This document shows positions 9,184 to 18,539 of a DNA stretch of 64,000 nt, piece by piece. Numbering within the stretch: position 1 is the stretch's first letter; each line of letters opens with the position of its first letter. A model generated the notes under the pieces. That model ran no database searches, had not been told where the DNA came from, and was given only the letters and a program-made list of their open reading frames with translations. Origin of the DNA: Sphingomonas sp. JUb134 (GTDB lineage Bacteria > Pseudomonadota > Alphaproteobacteria > Sphingomonadales > Sphingomonadaceae). The stretch covers positions 62,001 through 126,000 of the forward strand of contig NZ_SLYP02000001.1 in the NCBI RefSeq assembly GCF_004341505.2, read 5' to 3'. The position numbers and the translations under genes are program-made.

Positions 9184-9638
9184 GGCATCATCAATTGGGC
9201 GTCGAGACGGATGCTGCCGCCCTCCCCGGCCTCCACGCGCCAGCGGGCGAAGCGGGCGAGCGGACGGCCGCGTTCGGCGCGGTCGGCAAAGGCGAGTACC
9301 GCTTTCTCCGGGCCCGAGAGGCGCAGGTCGAGCAGGACCAGGCCGGGCGGCGGGGCAGCGGCAGGGGCGATCCCCTCGACCAGCAGGCCGGCGGCGGTGG
9401 CAGCGGCGCGCAGCTGGCCGGCGGCGCGACGCGTGGCGGTCGCACGATCGGACGCGGCGAGCGCCAACTCGGGCGCGATCGGCGCCGGGGGCGGCGGTGC
9501 GTGGAGCGCGACGGCCAAGCGGCTGCGGGTCTCTCGCGCATCCGCCAGGCGATCGAGCGTCGCCGCCATCGGGATGCAGAACGCCGCCGCCATCAGGAGC
9601 CCTGCCACGACCGCCGCTGCCCAGAGCCGCGTGGTCAT
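9171..9638 (-). CDS. GspM/PilO-like assembly protein
   Basis: 155 aa with one membrane segment (residues about 5-25), a coiled region (LDRLADARETRSRLAVAL) and a periplasmic ferredoxin-like domain (GLVLLDLRLSGPEKAVLAFADRAE). This is the plan of GspM and PilO. It overlaps both neighbours by 4 and 13 bp. The window therefore holds two GspM-type proteins, this one and the gene at 2864-3361. Its role as an added platform subunit is inferred from position beside gspD. Confidence 0.65.
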   Translation of the reverse strand: MTTRLWAAAVVAGLLMAAAFCIPMAATLDRLADARETRSRLAVALHAPPPPAPIAPELALAASDRATATRRAAGQLRAAATAAGLLVEGIAPAAAPPPGLVLLDLRLSGPEKAVLAFADRAERGRPLARFARWRVEAGEGGSIRLDAQLMMPWRG

Positions 9639-10270
9639 TGCGGACGCCCCCGCAGGGTCACGCGCATGACCGCCTCGTCGCGCTGCTGCCCTGCCTCCCG
9701 CAGTTGCGCCAGCACCGGCTCCCGGCGCAGGGCGTCGCGAAGCGCGTCGGGATCGGCGGTGAGGATCGCGACCTCCAGCGTACCGTCGGGGTCGCTGGAT
9801 ACCCGTGCCAGGCGGTCCTCGGCAGGAAGCGTCGTTGCCAGACGCTCCAGGGTGCTGCCCAGCGCCGGCCGGTCGAGCAGTGGCGCCCAGGCGGCGCGAG
9901 TCCCGGCAGCGGCGCGGGCGCGCGCGAGCAACGGCTCGGCGGCGGGTGCGAGCGCTGCGACATCGGCGCGGGCGCGGTGTTCCAGGACGACGGCACAGGC
10001 CCAGGTCAGCGCGGGGCCGAGCGCCAGCAGCAGCGCCAGGGCACCCGGCCAGCGAAGATCCTTGGCAACGACGCCATCCGAGGATGCGGGCCCCGTGGCC
10101 CGGGACCGCACACGCGGGGCTTCGGCAGCGGGAGGGGGCTCGCGGCGGGGCGCAGTCGCCTTCGCCCGCGCTGCCGAGAGCGCCCGCGCCATGAGACTCG
10201 GCGGATTTCCGGGACGAGAGGGCGGCGCGGCCATGGGATCGCCCCTAGCCGCGCCGCACCGGTAAGTCAC
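9635..10270 (-). CDS. GspL-periplasmic/PilN-like assembly protein
   Basis: 211 aa (or about 185 if an internal ATG such as 10192 is used). A basic Pro-rich cytoplasmic tail is followed by one membrane segment (LRWPGALALLLALGPALTWA) and a periplasmic domain with LERLATTLPAEDRLARV and LEVAILTADPDALRDAL, as in the C-terminal half of GspL/PilN. The actin-like cytoplasmic domain of true GspL is absent. It heads the unit that continues with the GspM-like and GspC/N-like genes. Confidence 0.6.
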   Translation of the reverse strand: MTYRCGAARGDPMAAPPSRPGNPPSLMARALSAARAKATAPRREPPPAAEAPRVRSRATGPASSDGVVAKDLRWPGALALLLALGPALTWACAVVLEHRARADVAALAPAAEPLLARARAAAGTRAAWAPLLDRPALGSTLERLATTLPAEDRLARVSSDPDGTLEVAILTADPDALRDALRREPVLAQLREAGQQRDEAVMRVTLRGRPQ

Positions 10271-10283
10271 CCGTTGGGCACGC

Positions 10284-10622
10284 TCACTTGCGCGTCATGC
10301 TGGTGACCTTGGCCATCCCGTCGGGGGTGAAGGCGATGATGTGCTTGGAGCCGTCGGTGCAGGTGGCGGTCCAGGTCGCCTGTGCATCGCCGGAGCGTTC
10401 GGAGGCGGTGACGCCCTGGCACGGCAGCCCTGCGTCACGGATCGCGCGGATGAACACGCCGTTGCGCTGCCCTTCCGAAAGCGCGGCGACCTTGGCGTCC
10501 AGCTGCTGGGTGGCCTCGGCCGTAGCGCCATTGTCGGCAGCGGTCGGCTGAGGCTCGCTGTTGCCGCCGCATGCGGCGAGCGCCAGGGCGAGCGCGGGAA
10601 CGATCAGGGTCGGAAAGCGCAT
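10284..10622 (-). CDS. Small putative lipoprotein
   Basis: 112-aa exported protein of unknown function. A signal peptide ends in the lipobox LAAC (Cys18), followed by a Gln/Ala-rich spacer and a compact C-terminal domain with two Cys residues (LPCQGV and TATCTDG) that could form a disulfide, ending HIIAFTPDGMAKVTSM. The ATG at 10622 has AGGAGG about 9 bp upstream. It is not obviously part of the secretion operon on its left, whose first gene starts 14 bp away in the same direction. Confidence 0.75.
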   Translation of the reverse strand: MRFPTLIVPALALALAACGGNSEPQPTAADNGATAEATQQLDAKVAALSEGQRNGVFIRAIRDAGLPCQGVTASERSGDAQATWTATCTDGSKHIIAFTPDGMAKVTSMTRK

Positions 10623-10673
10623 CGGAATAGACCTCCTCTGGTGCCGCGGGCGGCGGCTCTCCTGACAAAGCGC

Positions 10674-10704
10674 GTGCCGCCCGCGCGGTTCCCGCGGGCG
10701 GCAC
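10674..10704 (-). terminator. Hairpin downstream of amidohydrolase operon
   Basis: A perfect 12-bp stem (GTGCCGCCCGCG at 10674-10685 with its complement at 10693-10704) 8 bp after the stop of the 10712 gene. There is no clear T tract, so it may be a barrier or processing hairpin rather than a full intrinsic terminator. Confidence 0.55.
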
Positions 10705-10711
10705 GAAGCGA

Positions 10712-12025
10712 TCAGTATTGATAGGCCTTGGGCAACGCGCCCTCGGTCGGATCGAGGTAGCGGTCCCGCAACCGCTGCTGGCGGTGGACGAGCGGTTGCT
10801 CGACCCCGTCGACGAACACCTGGGTCGGCATCGAGCCGATCTCCAGCGGATCGCCATCCCAGATCACCACGTCGCCGCGGCGGCCGGGTTGGAGCGAGCC
10901 GAACTCGCCGCCCATGCCGAGCGCCTCGGCAGGACGCGAGCTGATCGCCGCAAAGGCGCTGCCCCAGTCGAGCCCGGCGGCACCGGGAATGCGGCTGAGC
11001 GCCACGAGGTTGCCGGCGTACTGCTTCACCAGCCGCGCCTGGCGCGCCTCGTCGTTGTTGATCATGCCGATCGCGACGGGGACGCCCGCCGCCTTCAGCC
11101 GGCCGATGTTCGACTGGGTGGCGGCGAGCTGCTCGAACGAGGACGGCAGGTCGGCGAGCGCGCTGGCGATCACCGGCACGCCGGCCGCCGCGATGTCGGC
11201 GGCGACGGTCCAGCCTTCGGTGGCGCCGACCAGCACGAGCTTGACGGTGCCGAGCTCGCGCTTGAGGTCGAGCAGTGCGCGGATGTCCGACGCGCGCTCG
11301 ACATGGGCGAGCAGCGGCATGCGCCCTTCGATCACCGGCACCAGCGCCTGCGCGTCGAGGCGGGTGAGCAGCGCGTCCTTGCCGCGATCGGCGAAGCTCG
11401 CGGGGCTGCGGGCATATTCGCGCGCCTCGAACAGCGCGTTGCGCAGCATCGCGAAGGCGGCCGGACGGCTGCCGCCGGCGGCACGCGCGCCGCTTTCGCC
11501 CCACTCCATGAACTGGAAGGCGCGCGGGCGGGTGACCGCGTCCATGTCCGCGGCGAGATCGATGACGGCGCCCTGGCCGGCAAAGATCGAGCCGCCATTC
11601 TCGGGCGCGACGACGGCGCGGGTGACGCCCTCAGCCCGGTTGAGGGCGATGGCGGAGGTGCGCGGGTTCACGGCAGGGGCGATGTCGAGCGCGGCGTTGA
11701 ACACCGTCTCGTCGGCGCTGGCATCGTTGGTGCCGCGCACCGCATCGACCTCGACGATGCCCATGCGCGTGAAGCCGGCGAAGATGCCGGGCGTCACCCA
11801 TTTGCCGCCAGCATCGACGGTGCGCATGCCGGCGGGCACCGCCACGCCGGGACCGGCAGCGACGACGCGGCCGTCGCGCACCACCACCGTGCCGCCGTCG
11901 ACCGGGCCTGCGCCGGTGCCGACCACCAGCTTGGCGTTGGTGATCGCGACGGTCTGCGCGGAGGCGGGCAGCGCCGCGGCTGTGCCGAGCAGCGCGGCCG
12001 CCGTGGAAAGGATCAGGCGCTTCAC
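10712..12025 (-). CDS. Exported amidohydrolase-like protein lacking HxH
   Basis: 437-aa periplasmic member of the imidazolonepropionase-like amidohydrolase group. Signal peptide cleaves near ASAQ; the N-terminal beta-sandwich strand (VAITNAKLVVGTGAGPVDGGTV, GGKWVTPGI) and the C-terminal LQPGRRGDVVIWDGDP are clear. However, the position where active members have the HxH metal ligands reads TPGIFAGFTRMG, with no His. The family catalyses metal-dependent hydrolysis, so this copy may be inactive or structural. It overlaps the upstream amidohydrolase by 4 bp, which suggests a paired complex. Confidence 0.85.
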   Translation of the reverse strand: MKRLILSTAAALLGTAAALPASAQTVAITNAKLVVGTGAGPVDGGTVVVRDGRVVAAGPGVAVPAGMRTVDAGGKWVTPGIFAGFTRMGIVEVDAVRGTNDASADETVFNAALDIAPAVNPRTSAIALNRAEGVTRAVVAPENGGSIFAGQGAVIDLAADMDAVTRPRAFQFMEWGESGARAAGGSRPAAFAMLRNALFEAREYARSPASFADRGKDALLTRLDAQALVPVIEGRMPLLAHVERASDIRALLDLKRELGTVKLVLVGATEGWTVAADIAAAGVPVIASALADLPSSFEQLAATQSNIGRLKAAGVPVAIGMINNDEARQARLVKQYAGNLVALSRIPGAAGLDWGSAFAAISSRPAEALGMGGEFGSLQPGRRGDVVIWDGDPLEIGSMPTQVFVDGVEQPLVHRQQRLRDRYLDPTEGALPKAYQY

Positions 12026-13497
12026 TTCACATCCCCCTCGCCCGGCTGGCCGAGCTCGAAATCGGAAACTGGCCGCAGCCGCTTGTCATTGGCGTCGAAC
12101 AGCAGCGCGCCATCGACCCACACCTTTTCGGGGCGGGTGTAGACGCTGAACGGATCGCCGTTCCACAGCACGACGTCGGCCATCTTGCCGGGCTTCAAGC
12201 TGCCGGTGACCTGGTCGATGCCGAGCGCGCGCGCAGGCGCGATGGCGAGCCAGGTCCAGGCATGTTCGGGGGTGACCGCGATGCCGGCGCGGCGCGCCGA
12301 GCCCATCACCTTGGCGACTTCCTGGTTGAGCCGCTGGATGCCGTTCTCGTCGTCCGAATGGATCATCGCGCAGGCACCGGCGCGGTCGAGGATGGCGAGG
12401 TTCTCGCCGACCGCGTCATAGGCTTCCATCTTGAAGCCCCACCAGTCGGCCCAGACCGCCGCACAGGTGCCGTTTGCCTTCAGCAGATCGGCGATCTTGT
12501 AGGCCTCCACCGCGTGGTGGAAGGCGGTGACCTTGTAGCCGAACTCCTTGGCCATATCGAGGACGACGGCCATTTCGTCGGCGCGGTAGCAGTGGTTGTG
12601 GACGAGAATCTCGCCGTCCAGGACGCCGCGCAGCGTGTCCATGGCGAGGTCGCGATCGGGCGCGTCGCCGCCGTCCTCCTCATACTTGTCCCACTTGCGA
12701 TCATAGGCGCGGGCCTTCGCCCAGGTGGCGCGATCGACCGCGACATTGCCCATGCGGGTCGTCGGCATCCGGCCCTTGCTGCCATAGACGCGCTTGGGGT
12801 TTTCTCCGCAGGCCATCTTGAGGCCATAGGGAGCGCCAGGGAACTTCATCCCCTGCATGGTGCGCGCGTAGACGTTCTTCACCGTCACCGAGCGGCCGCC
12901 GAACAGGTTGGCGGAGCCAGGCAGGATCTGCAGCGTGGTGACCCCGCCGTTCGCGAGCGCGCGGCCGAAGCCGGGGTCCTGCGGCCAGACGCTGTGCTCG
13001 GCCCAGACCTCTGCGGTCACCGGCGCCGACATCTCGTTGCCGTCGGACAGCGCCTCGACGCCGGGCGAGGGATAGTCGCCGAGGTGGCTGTGGACGTCGA
13101 TCACGCCCGGCGTCACCCACTTGCCGGTGCCGTCGATCACGGTCACGCCCGCAGCAGGCGCGATCGACTGGGCGACTTCGACGATCTTGCCGTCGCGGAA
13201 CAGCACGGCGCCGCCGTCGATGCGGCCACCCTCGCCATCATAGATGGTAACGTTGGTGAGGAGCGTCGGCCGGCCGGGATAGGCGCGGTAGGTGGAGGGA
13301 TAGGGATCGTGGTTATACCCCTTGCCCGCGCCGGGCGCCTCGTCGCCCTTGTCCTTCTTGGCGCTGGCCGAACGATCGCCGGCGGTATGCGCCCGCGTCC
13401 CATCGGCCGCGCAGGCGGCGAGCCCGCCGGCCGCGGCGAGCATCAGCAACGTTCGTAGCAAGCCTGTTCTCCGTTCCTGTCGATGTCGGGCGGTCAT
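12022..13497 (-). CDS. Exported amidohydrolase (lipoprotein)
   Basis: 491-aa metal-dependent hydrolase. The start at 13497 overlaps the upstream stop (ATGA) and gives a signal peptide with lipobox LAAC (about residue 28), then a Lys/Asp-rich linker. The HxH motif is intact (GVIDVHSHLGD), with further candidate ligands in HNHCYR, AFHHAVEAYK and MIHSDDENG, and a C-terminal LKPGKMADVVLWNGDPF. Substrate is unknown; relatives act on cyclic amides and dipeptides. The gene sits between a membrane protein (13494-14336) and the HxH-less paralogue (10712-12025), all coupled by 4-bp overlaps. Confidence 0.88.
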   Translation of the reverse strand: MTARHRQERRTGLLRTLLMLAAAGGLAACAADGTRAHTAGDRSASAKKDKGDEAPGAGKGYNHDPYPSTYRAYPGRPTLLTNVTIYDGEGGRIDGGAVLFRDGKIVEVAQSIAPAAGVTVIDGTGKWVTPGVIDVHSHLGDYPSPGVEALSDGNEMSAPVTAEVWAEHSVWPQDPGFGRALANGGVTTLQILPGSANLFGGRSVTVKNVYARTMQGMKFPGAPYGLKMACGENPKRVYGSKGRMPTTRMGNVAVDRATWAKARAYDRKWDKYEEDGGDAPDRDLAMDTLRGVLDGEILVHNHCYRADEMAVVLDMAKEFGYKVTAFHHAVEAYKIADLLKANGTCAAVWADWWGFKMEAYDAVGENLAILDRAGACAMIHSDDENGIQRLNQEVAKVMGSARRAGIAVTPEHAWTWLAIAPARALGIDQVTGSLKPGKMADVVLWNGDPFSVYTRPEKVWVDGALLFDANDKRLRPVSDFELGQPGEGDVK

Positions 13498-14336
13498 GCG
13501 AACACCGCCTCCAGATCCTCGCCCACCAGCCCTTCGCGTTCGGACTTGAGCTGGTGGTAGATGGTCGAAAGTCCGGCCGCGCCCATCGCGCCGGTAAGCG
13601 TGGCGACCAGCGTCTGGATGACGATGCTGCCGATCCGGGCGCTGCTGGTCTGGCTGGCGAGCGCGAAGCCCTGGCCCATGCCGCCGAACAGCGACCAGGC
13701 CACGAACACGATCGCGAAGAGCAGCAGCAGCCGCCAGCGGGCGCCGCGCAGGAGCTCCCCGCTGCGCGCGAAGCTGGCAAAGATGCCGGGACGCTCGGCG
13801 ACCAGGACCGGGAGCACGATCGCCCAGGTCAGCATCAGCACCAGTCCCGGGATGATGAAGAGCATCAACCCAAGGGCGACGCCCACCCACAGCAGCAGCC
13901 GGACGAGAATGGCGGGCAGCAGCAGCCGCAGTCCCTGCGCCAGCGCCGGCCCGAACTGCACCGGCCGCCCGGCAAGCACGTCGAGCGCGATCGCGATCAT
14001 CACGACTTCGCCCAGCGTGCCCACCAGCAGGCTGACCAGCCAGCCGATGCCGAGGGCGGTCAGCACCTGCTCGTCCGGCATGGTGAACATCCGGGCCGTC
14101 GCGTCGAACCCGAGTGCCGTCTGGAGGGCGGTGGCTGGCAGCGCGATCGTCACCAGGCTGGTCGCCAGCATCGGCAGGCGCGCACGGCCGATCGTCGAGA
14201 AGCTCTGCGAGACCACGTCGGTGATGCGGAAGCGCCAGGGATGTCGTCGCGCCTCGGTACGCGCCGCGAAGATCAGGGCGGCGATGAACAGGAACGGCAG
14301 CGCAAGCAGCACCACCAACATCAATATGACTGCCAT
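13494..14336 (-). CDS. Multi-pass membrane protein (GDPD-anchor/DUF975-like)
   Basis: 280-aa integral membrane protein with about six hydrophobic segments: residues 2-24, 58-75, 95-120, 142-185 (two segments including the IIPGLVLMLTWAIVLPVLV region) and 205-225. The PALAQGLRLLLPAIL and MLFIIPGLVLMLTWAIVLPV pattern resembles the membrane domain of glycerophosphodiesterase-type and DUF975 proteins. It is the first gene of the unit with the two amidohydrolases and is divergent from the DUF4129 gene. Function unknown. Confidence 0.75.
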   Translation of the reverse strand: MAVILMLVVLLALPFLFIAALIFAARTEARRHPWRFRITDVVSQSFSTIGRARLPMLATSLVTIALPATALQTALGFDATARMFTMPDEQVLTALGIGWLVSLLVGTLGEVVMIAIALDVLAGRPVQFGPALAQGLRLLLPAILVRLLLWVGVALGLMLFIIPGLVLMLTWAIVLPVLVAERPGIFASFARSGELLRGARWRLLLLFAIVFVAWSLFGGMGQGFALASQTSSARIGSIVIQTLVATLTGAMGAAGLSTIYHQLKSEREGLVGEDLEAVFA

Positions 14337-14426
14337 GGATCCCCGCCCCCCGCCGGTTCGCCAAGCCTAGGCGAAAAGCGTTGCGTGTAAATCGGCGATT
14401 TGCTCCAACGGCGCGCAGGGGGACGA

Positions 14427-15089
14427 ATGACGGCACGCGCATCCATGGAAGCCGCATCGGCGGCAGCGCCGCCCGACCCCGCGCGTGTGGCGGAGGCGCA
14501 TCGCGCGATTCTGGCCGACAAGAGCATCCAGTTCGACTTGCCGATGCGGCACATCGAGGCGCGCGAGACGCCCGAGTGGCTGAAGGCGCTGGGCAGAGCG
14601 ATCGCGCGCTTCGTCGCCTGGGTCGGAGACGGTTGGACCGTGATCGGCTGGATCGCGGCGGCGGTGGTGGTCGCGGTGTTGCTGTTCGCGCTGGTGCCGG
14701 GACTGCGCGAGTGGGTGCTCTCGCTCGCCCGCCGCGGCCGCGGTGCTGCGCCCGAGGCGCCGCACTGGGCGCCGACCGAAGGCCAGGCACGCGCGCTGCT
14801 GGAAGAGGCGGACGCGCTGGCGGCTGGCGGCCGCTATGACGAGGCGGTGCACCTGATCCTGTTCCGCAGCATCGACGACATTGCCGCCTGGCGTGGCGAG
14901 CTGGTGCGTCCCTCCTCCACCAGCCGCGACATCGCGCGGGCCGAGGGGCTGCCGGGGGAAGCGCGCGGGGTGTTCGCGCGGATCGTGGCCGCGGTGGAGC
15001 GCAGCTGGTTCGGCGGGCGTGCGCTGGAGGCGGGCGACTGGGAAGCGGCCCGTGCGGATTACGCTCGGTTCGCACTGAAGACCGCATGA
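14427..15089 (+). CDS. DUF4129 domain membrane protein
   Basis: 220-aa protein, first gene of the MoxR/DUF58 operon. It has a soluble N-terminal part, one membrane segment (about residues 75-95, VIGWIAAAVVVAVLLFALVPG) and a C-terminal DUF4129-type domain (YDEAVHLILFRSIDDI, TSRDIARAE). The ATG at 14427 has GGGGA 5 bp upstream and is preferred to an in-frame ATG at 14400. The stop overlaps the next start (ATGA). No enzymatic motif is visible. Confidence 0.8.
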   Translation: MTARASMEAASAAAPPDPARVAEAHRAILADKSIQFDLPMRHIEARETPEWLKALGRAIARFVAWVGDGWTVIGWIAAAVVVAVLLFALVPGLREWVLSLARRGRGAAPEAPHWAPTEGQARALLEEADALAAGGRYDEAVHLILFRSIDDIAAWRGELVRPSSTSRDIARAEGLPGEARGVFARIVAAVERSWFGGRALEAGDWEAARADYARFALKTA

Positions 15090-16318
15090 GCGCGACACCC
15101 GAGCCCTTTGCGCGGCGCACCGCGATCGTGCTGGTGGTGGTCGGCACGCTGCTGGCGCTGGCGGCGATCCTGCTCAACGGCTTTTCGGACGTGCTGTCGC
15201 GCCAGCTGGGCTCGCTTCCGGCGGCCGACGAGAAGCATGGCGCCGGCTATTACGCGCTGCGCCAGCTGGTCGATCGTACCGGCGGTGGCGGCTCGCTGGT
15301 GGTCGATCCGGACGATCTGGCCGCGATGCCCGAATTGGCGGTGCTGACGCCGGCGATCGACACCCAGCCCGAGCAGGTGGCCAGGCTGGTGCACGCGCGC
15401 GAGGCACATGCGGCCGCGGCGGAGGAGGAAGACGCAGAGGAGAGCGGCGACTTTCCGACGCTGATCGTGCTGCCCAAGTGGCACGTGGCGGCGCTGCCGT
15501 TGCAGCCCAATCGGGTGCAGCGCGTGGGGCTGCTGAGTTCCGAGAAGGTCGCAGCGCTGGTGCCCGCCAAGGCTGTCGACACGACCTATGGCGCGACGCA
15601 GGAGATGCGCAGCGCCCCGGGCTGGAAGCTCCGCCCCTTCCTGGCGCCCCGGTATCTGAGCGCCGTAACAGGCAAGACACTGGTCCCGGTCCTGCGGGAC
15701 CAGGACGGGGCGGCGGTGCTGGCGCGAATCGGGCGGACGAACACCTATGTGCTCTCCGACCCGGACCTCCTCAACAATGCCGCGCTCAAGCACCCGCAGA
15801 ATGCGCAGGCGGCGATCGCGCTGCTCGCGGCCCTCGACCCGAAATATCCGGGTGCGGCCGTGTTCGACGCCTCGCTGCATTATGGCCCAGGCGATCGCAA
15901 CCTGGTGAAGCTGCTGTTCACGCCGCCGTTCCTGGCCGCGACCCTGGCGATGATCGCGGCCGCGGTGTTGGCCGGCCTCGCGACCGCAGTGCGGTTCGGC
16001 CCCGTGCTGCGCGAGCGGCGAGCGGTGGCGCTGGGCAAGGCGGCGCTGATTGACAACATCGCCGCCCTCACCCGCTTGTCCGGCAGAACGCTCTCGGCCG
16101 GGGCGCGCTACGCCGACATCACGCGCGAGGGGCTGGTTCGCACCATGGACCTGCCGCGCGACCTGGACGAGGCGGGCGTGCTGGAGCGCCTCGACCGGCT
16201 GGGCGACCGCCCCGCCCCCTATTCGCAAATCGACCATCGCTTGCGCACCGCCCGCACAGAAGCGGAGCTGGTGGCGGCGGCCCGACAACTGCACGCATGG
16301 AAGGACGCATTGGCATGA
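15086..16318 (+). CDS. DUF4350 domain membrane protein
   Basis: 410-aa protein with an N-terminal membrane anchor (residues 12-32, [17 protein letters not shown]), a large extracytoplasmic DUF4350 region ([31 protein letters not shown], fold related to ThuA/GATase-like domains), a second membrane segment ([17 protein letters not shown]) and a cytoplasmic tail. It overlaps both neighbours by 4 bp. Members occur next to MoxR and DUF58 genes in many bacteria; the biochemical role is unknown. Confidence 0.82.
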   Translation: MSATPEPFARRTAIVLVVVGTLLALAAILLNGFSDVLSRQLGSLPAADEKHGAGYYALRQLVDRTGGGGSLVVDPDDLAAMPELAVLTPAIDTQPEQVARLVHAREAHAAAAEEEDAEESGDFPTLIVLPKWHVAALPLQPNRVQRVGLLSSEKVAALVPAKAVDTTYGATQEMRSAPGWKLRPFLAPRYLSAVTGKTLVPVLRDQDGAAVLARIGRTNTYVLSDPDLLNNAALKHPQNAQAAIALLAALDPKYPGAAVFDASLHYGPGDRNLVKLLFTPPFLAATLAMIAAAVLAGLATAVRFGPVLRERRAVALGKAALIDNIAALTRLSGRTLSAGARYADITREGLVRTMDLPRDLDEAGVLERLDRLGDRPAPYSQIDHRLRTARTEAELVAAARQLHAWKDALA

Positions 16319-17271
16319 CGCTCGAAGAGGTCCGGTCGCTCGGACAGGCGATCGACCGCGAGATCGCAAAGGCCGTGGTGGACCAGGGACCGGTGGTGCG
16401 CTTCCTGGCGATCGCGCTGTTTTCCGCTGGCCATGTGCTGCTGGAGGGGCCACCGGGCACCGCCAAGACGCTGCTGGCGCAGAGCTTCGCGCGCTCGCTG
16501 AGCCTCGACTTCGGCCGCATCCAGTTCACGCCCGACCTGATGCCGGGCGACATCATCGGCGCGAACCTGTTCAACTTCCAGACGTCTAGCTTCGCGCTCA
16601 CCAAGGGGCCGGTGTTCTGCGAGCTTCTGCTGGCCGACGAGATCAACCGCACTCCGCCGAAGACCCAGGCGGCCTTGCTGGAGGCGATGCAGGAGCGCGC
16701 GATCACCACCGACGGGCGCACCGAGCGGCTGTCGGACCGCTTCACCGTGGTCGCAACCCAGAACCCGATCGAGCAGCAGGGCGTCTATCCGCTGCCCGAG
16801 GCGCAGCTCGACCGCTTCTTGTTCAAGCTGTCGATCGGCTGGCCGTCCGAGGAATCGGAGCGCGCGATCGTCGCGCAGTACGGCAACCGCACCGGTACGC
16901 CGCGCCCCGAGGATTCGGGCGTGCAGCCGGTCGCGGGTGCCGCGGAGATTGCAGCCGCCATTGCTGCGGTGTCGGAGGTACGACTGGTCGATCCGGTGAT
17001 CGACTATATCGTGCGGCTGGTGCGGGCGACCCGCGAGCACCCCGACATCGCGAGCGGCGCCTCCCCGCGCGCCGCATCGGCCATGGCCGCGGCAGCGCGG
17101 GCCGCAGCGGCGCTGGAGGGGCGTGACTATGTCATCCCCGATGACGTGAAGCTGCTTGCCCCGGCGCTGCTGCGCCACCGGCTGATCCTGTCGCCTGCGG
17201 CCGAGATCGACGGGCGGCGGATCGACGATGTCGTGACCGGCCTGATCGACGCGACCGAGGCGCCGCGTTGA
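16315..17271 (+). CDS. MoxR-family AAA+ ATPase
   Basis: 318-aa cytoplasmic chaperone-like ATPase. Walker A is GPPGTAKT (residues 45-52), Walker B LLADEINR (about 108), with sensor-1 [12 protein letters not shown] and sensor-2 region [12 protein letters not shown]. MoxR proteins remodel or activate partners, often VWA or DUF58 proteins such as the one encoded next. The ATG at 16315 overlaps the preceding stop (ATGA); an in-frame ATG at 16297 lies inside the upstream gene. The stop overlaps the next gene's TTG. Confidence 0.95.
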   Translation: MTLEEVRSLGQAIDREIAKAVVDQGPVVRFLAIALFSAGHVLLEGPPGTAKTLLAQSFARSLSLDFGRIQFTPDLMPGDIIGANLFNFQTSSFALTKGPVFCELLLADEINRTPPKTQAALLEAMQERAITTDGRTERLSDRFTVVATQNPIEQQGVYPLPEAQLDRFLFKLSIGWPSEESERAIVAQYGNRTGTPRPEDSGVQPVAGAAEIAAAIAAVSEVRLVDPVIDYIVRLVRATREHPDIASGASPRAASAMAAAARAAAALEGRDYVIPDDVKLLAPALLRHRLILSPAAEIDGRRIDDVVTGLIDATEAPR

Positions 17272-18539
17272 TCTATCCCACCCAGCGCGCGGTGTGGCTG
17301 GTCGCCGCGGCGGCCCCGGTGGCGCTCGCCGTCGGCATCGTCGCGCCCGGCGCCTGGGTGGCAGCCCTCGCCTGGGTGGTCTTGATGGTGGTGCTGGTCG
17401 TCGTCGATGCGCTGCTGGCGCCGCCGCTCGGCAGCGCCCGGCTGTCGATCGCGACCCCGGCGGCGATCCATGTCGGCGAGACGTTCGACCTGGCACCCCG
17501 ACTGGAGCAGGACACGCGCGTGCTGCCTGCCGCCTTCGCCGCGGAGATTTCCGGCCCGCTGGAGCGCGAGGGGCCGCGCACCAGCACGCGATTTCGTGCC
17601 GTCCGGCGCGGGCGCGCGGTGGTCGAGGCGCTGTGGGCGCGCCATGCCGGGCCGATGGGGCTCGCCTGGCGGCAGACGCGTCGGCCGGGCGGTCAGGCGA
17701 TCGCCGTCATGCCCGACATCCGTCCCGTCCGCGACGAGGGGATGCGGCAGTATCTCAACAGCCAGCACACCGGCCTGCGCATGCGGCGCGACAGCGGCGA
17801 GGGGCAGGAATTCCAGGTACTCACCGATTTCCAGCCCGGCATGGAACGGCGCACCATCGACTGGAAGGCGTCGGCCAAGCACGCATCGCTGCTTGCCCGT
17901 GAATATCAGACCGAGCGCGACAATGCGGTGGTGTTCGCGGTCGATGCCGGGCGCGCGATGAGCGACCCGGTCGGCGGCGTGCCGCGGGTCGACCGCGCGG
18001 TTTCGGCAGCGCTGCTCGCGGCATTCGTGGCGCTGAAATCGGGCGACCGGGTGCGGCTCTATTCCTTTGCCGCCCGGCCTCAGGTGGATTCGGGCACGCT
18101 GTCGGGCACGCGCGGCTTTGCGCGGCTGCACCACGCCGCCGCCGACATCGACTATGGCACCGACGAGAGCAACTACACCCTGTCGCTGGTGACGCTGGAC
18201 GGCCGTCTGGAGCGGCGATCGCTGGTGGTGCTGTTCACCGAGTTCACCGATCCCACCAGCGCGGAACTGATGCTCGCCGCCGCCCAGCGCATGCTCAAGC
18301 GCCACCGGCTGCTGTTCGTGCTGTTCCGCGACGACGAGCTGGAGGGGATCCAGGATGCCGAGCCGAAGGACGCCGACGATGTGGTGCGCGCGACCGTCGC
18401 CCATGCGCTGCTGCGCGAGCGGCGGATCGTCATCGAACGGCTGCGACGGATGGGCGTGGACGTGATCGAGGCGCCGGCCGAGGCGATGGCGCTCCGGCTG
18501 GTCGAGCGGTATCTCCGCCACCGGGAGCGGGTGGCATGA
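17268..18539 (+). CDS. DUF58 domain protein
   Basis: 423-aa protein with two N-terminal membrane segments (residues 8-28 and 30-48), a beta-rich part, the DUF58 signature ([27 protein letters not shown]) and a VWA-like fold ([14 protein letters not shown], a partial MIDAS). It is the expected MoxR partner. The start is a TTG that overlaps the moxR stop (TTGA), the only start that keeps the coupling seen through this operon. Function at the membrane is inferred. Confidence 0.9.
   Translation: MIYPTQRAVWLVAAAAPVALAVGIVAPGAWVAALAWVVLMVVLVVVDALLAPPLGSARLSIATPAAIHVGETFDLAPRLEQDTRVLPAAFAAEISGPLEREGPRTSTRFRAVRRGRAVVEALWARHAGPMGLAWRQTRRPGGQAIAVMPDIRPVRDEGMRQYLNSQHTGLRMRRDSGEGQEFQVLTDFQPGMERRTIDWKASAKHASLLAREYQTERDNAVVFAVDAGRAMSDPVGGVPRVDRAVSAALLAAFVALKSGDRVRLYSFAARPQVDSGTLSGTRGFARLHHAAADIDYGTDESNYTLSLVTLDGRLERRSLVVLFTEFTDPTSAELMLAAAQRMLKRHRLLFVLFRDDELEGIQDAEPKDADDVVRATVAHALLRERRIVIERLRRMGVDVIEAPAEAMALRLVERYLRHRERVA

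Noticed and set aside
13498..15177. Long open frame continuing upstream of the amidohydrolase at 12022-13497
   Set aside because: It is antisense to the DUF4129/DUF4350 genes and is Arg/Pro-rich, typical of GC-rich shadow frames.
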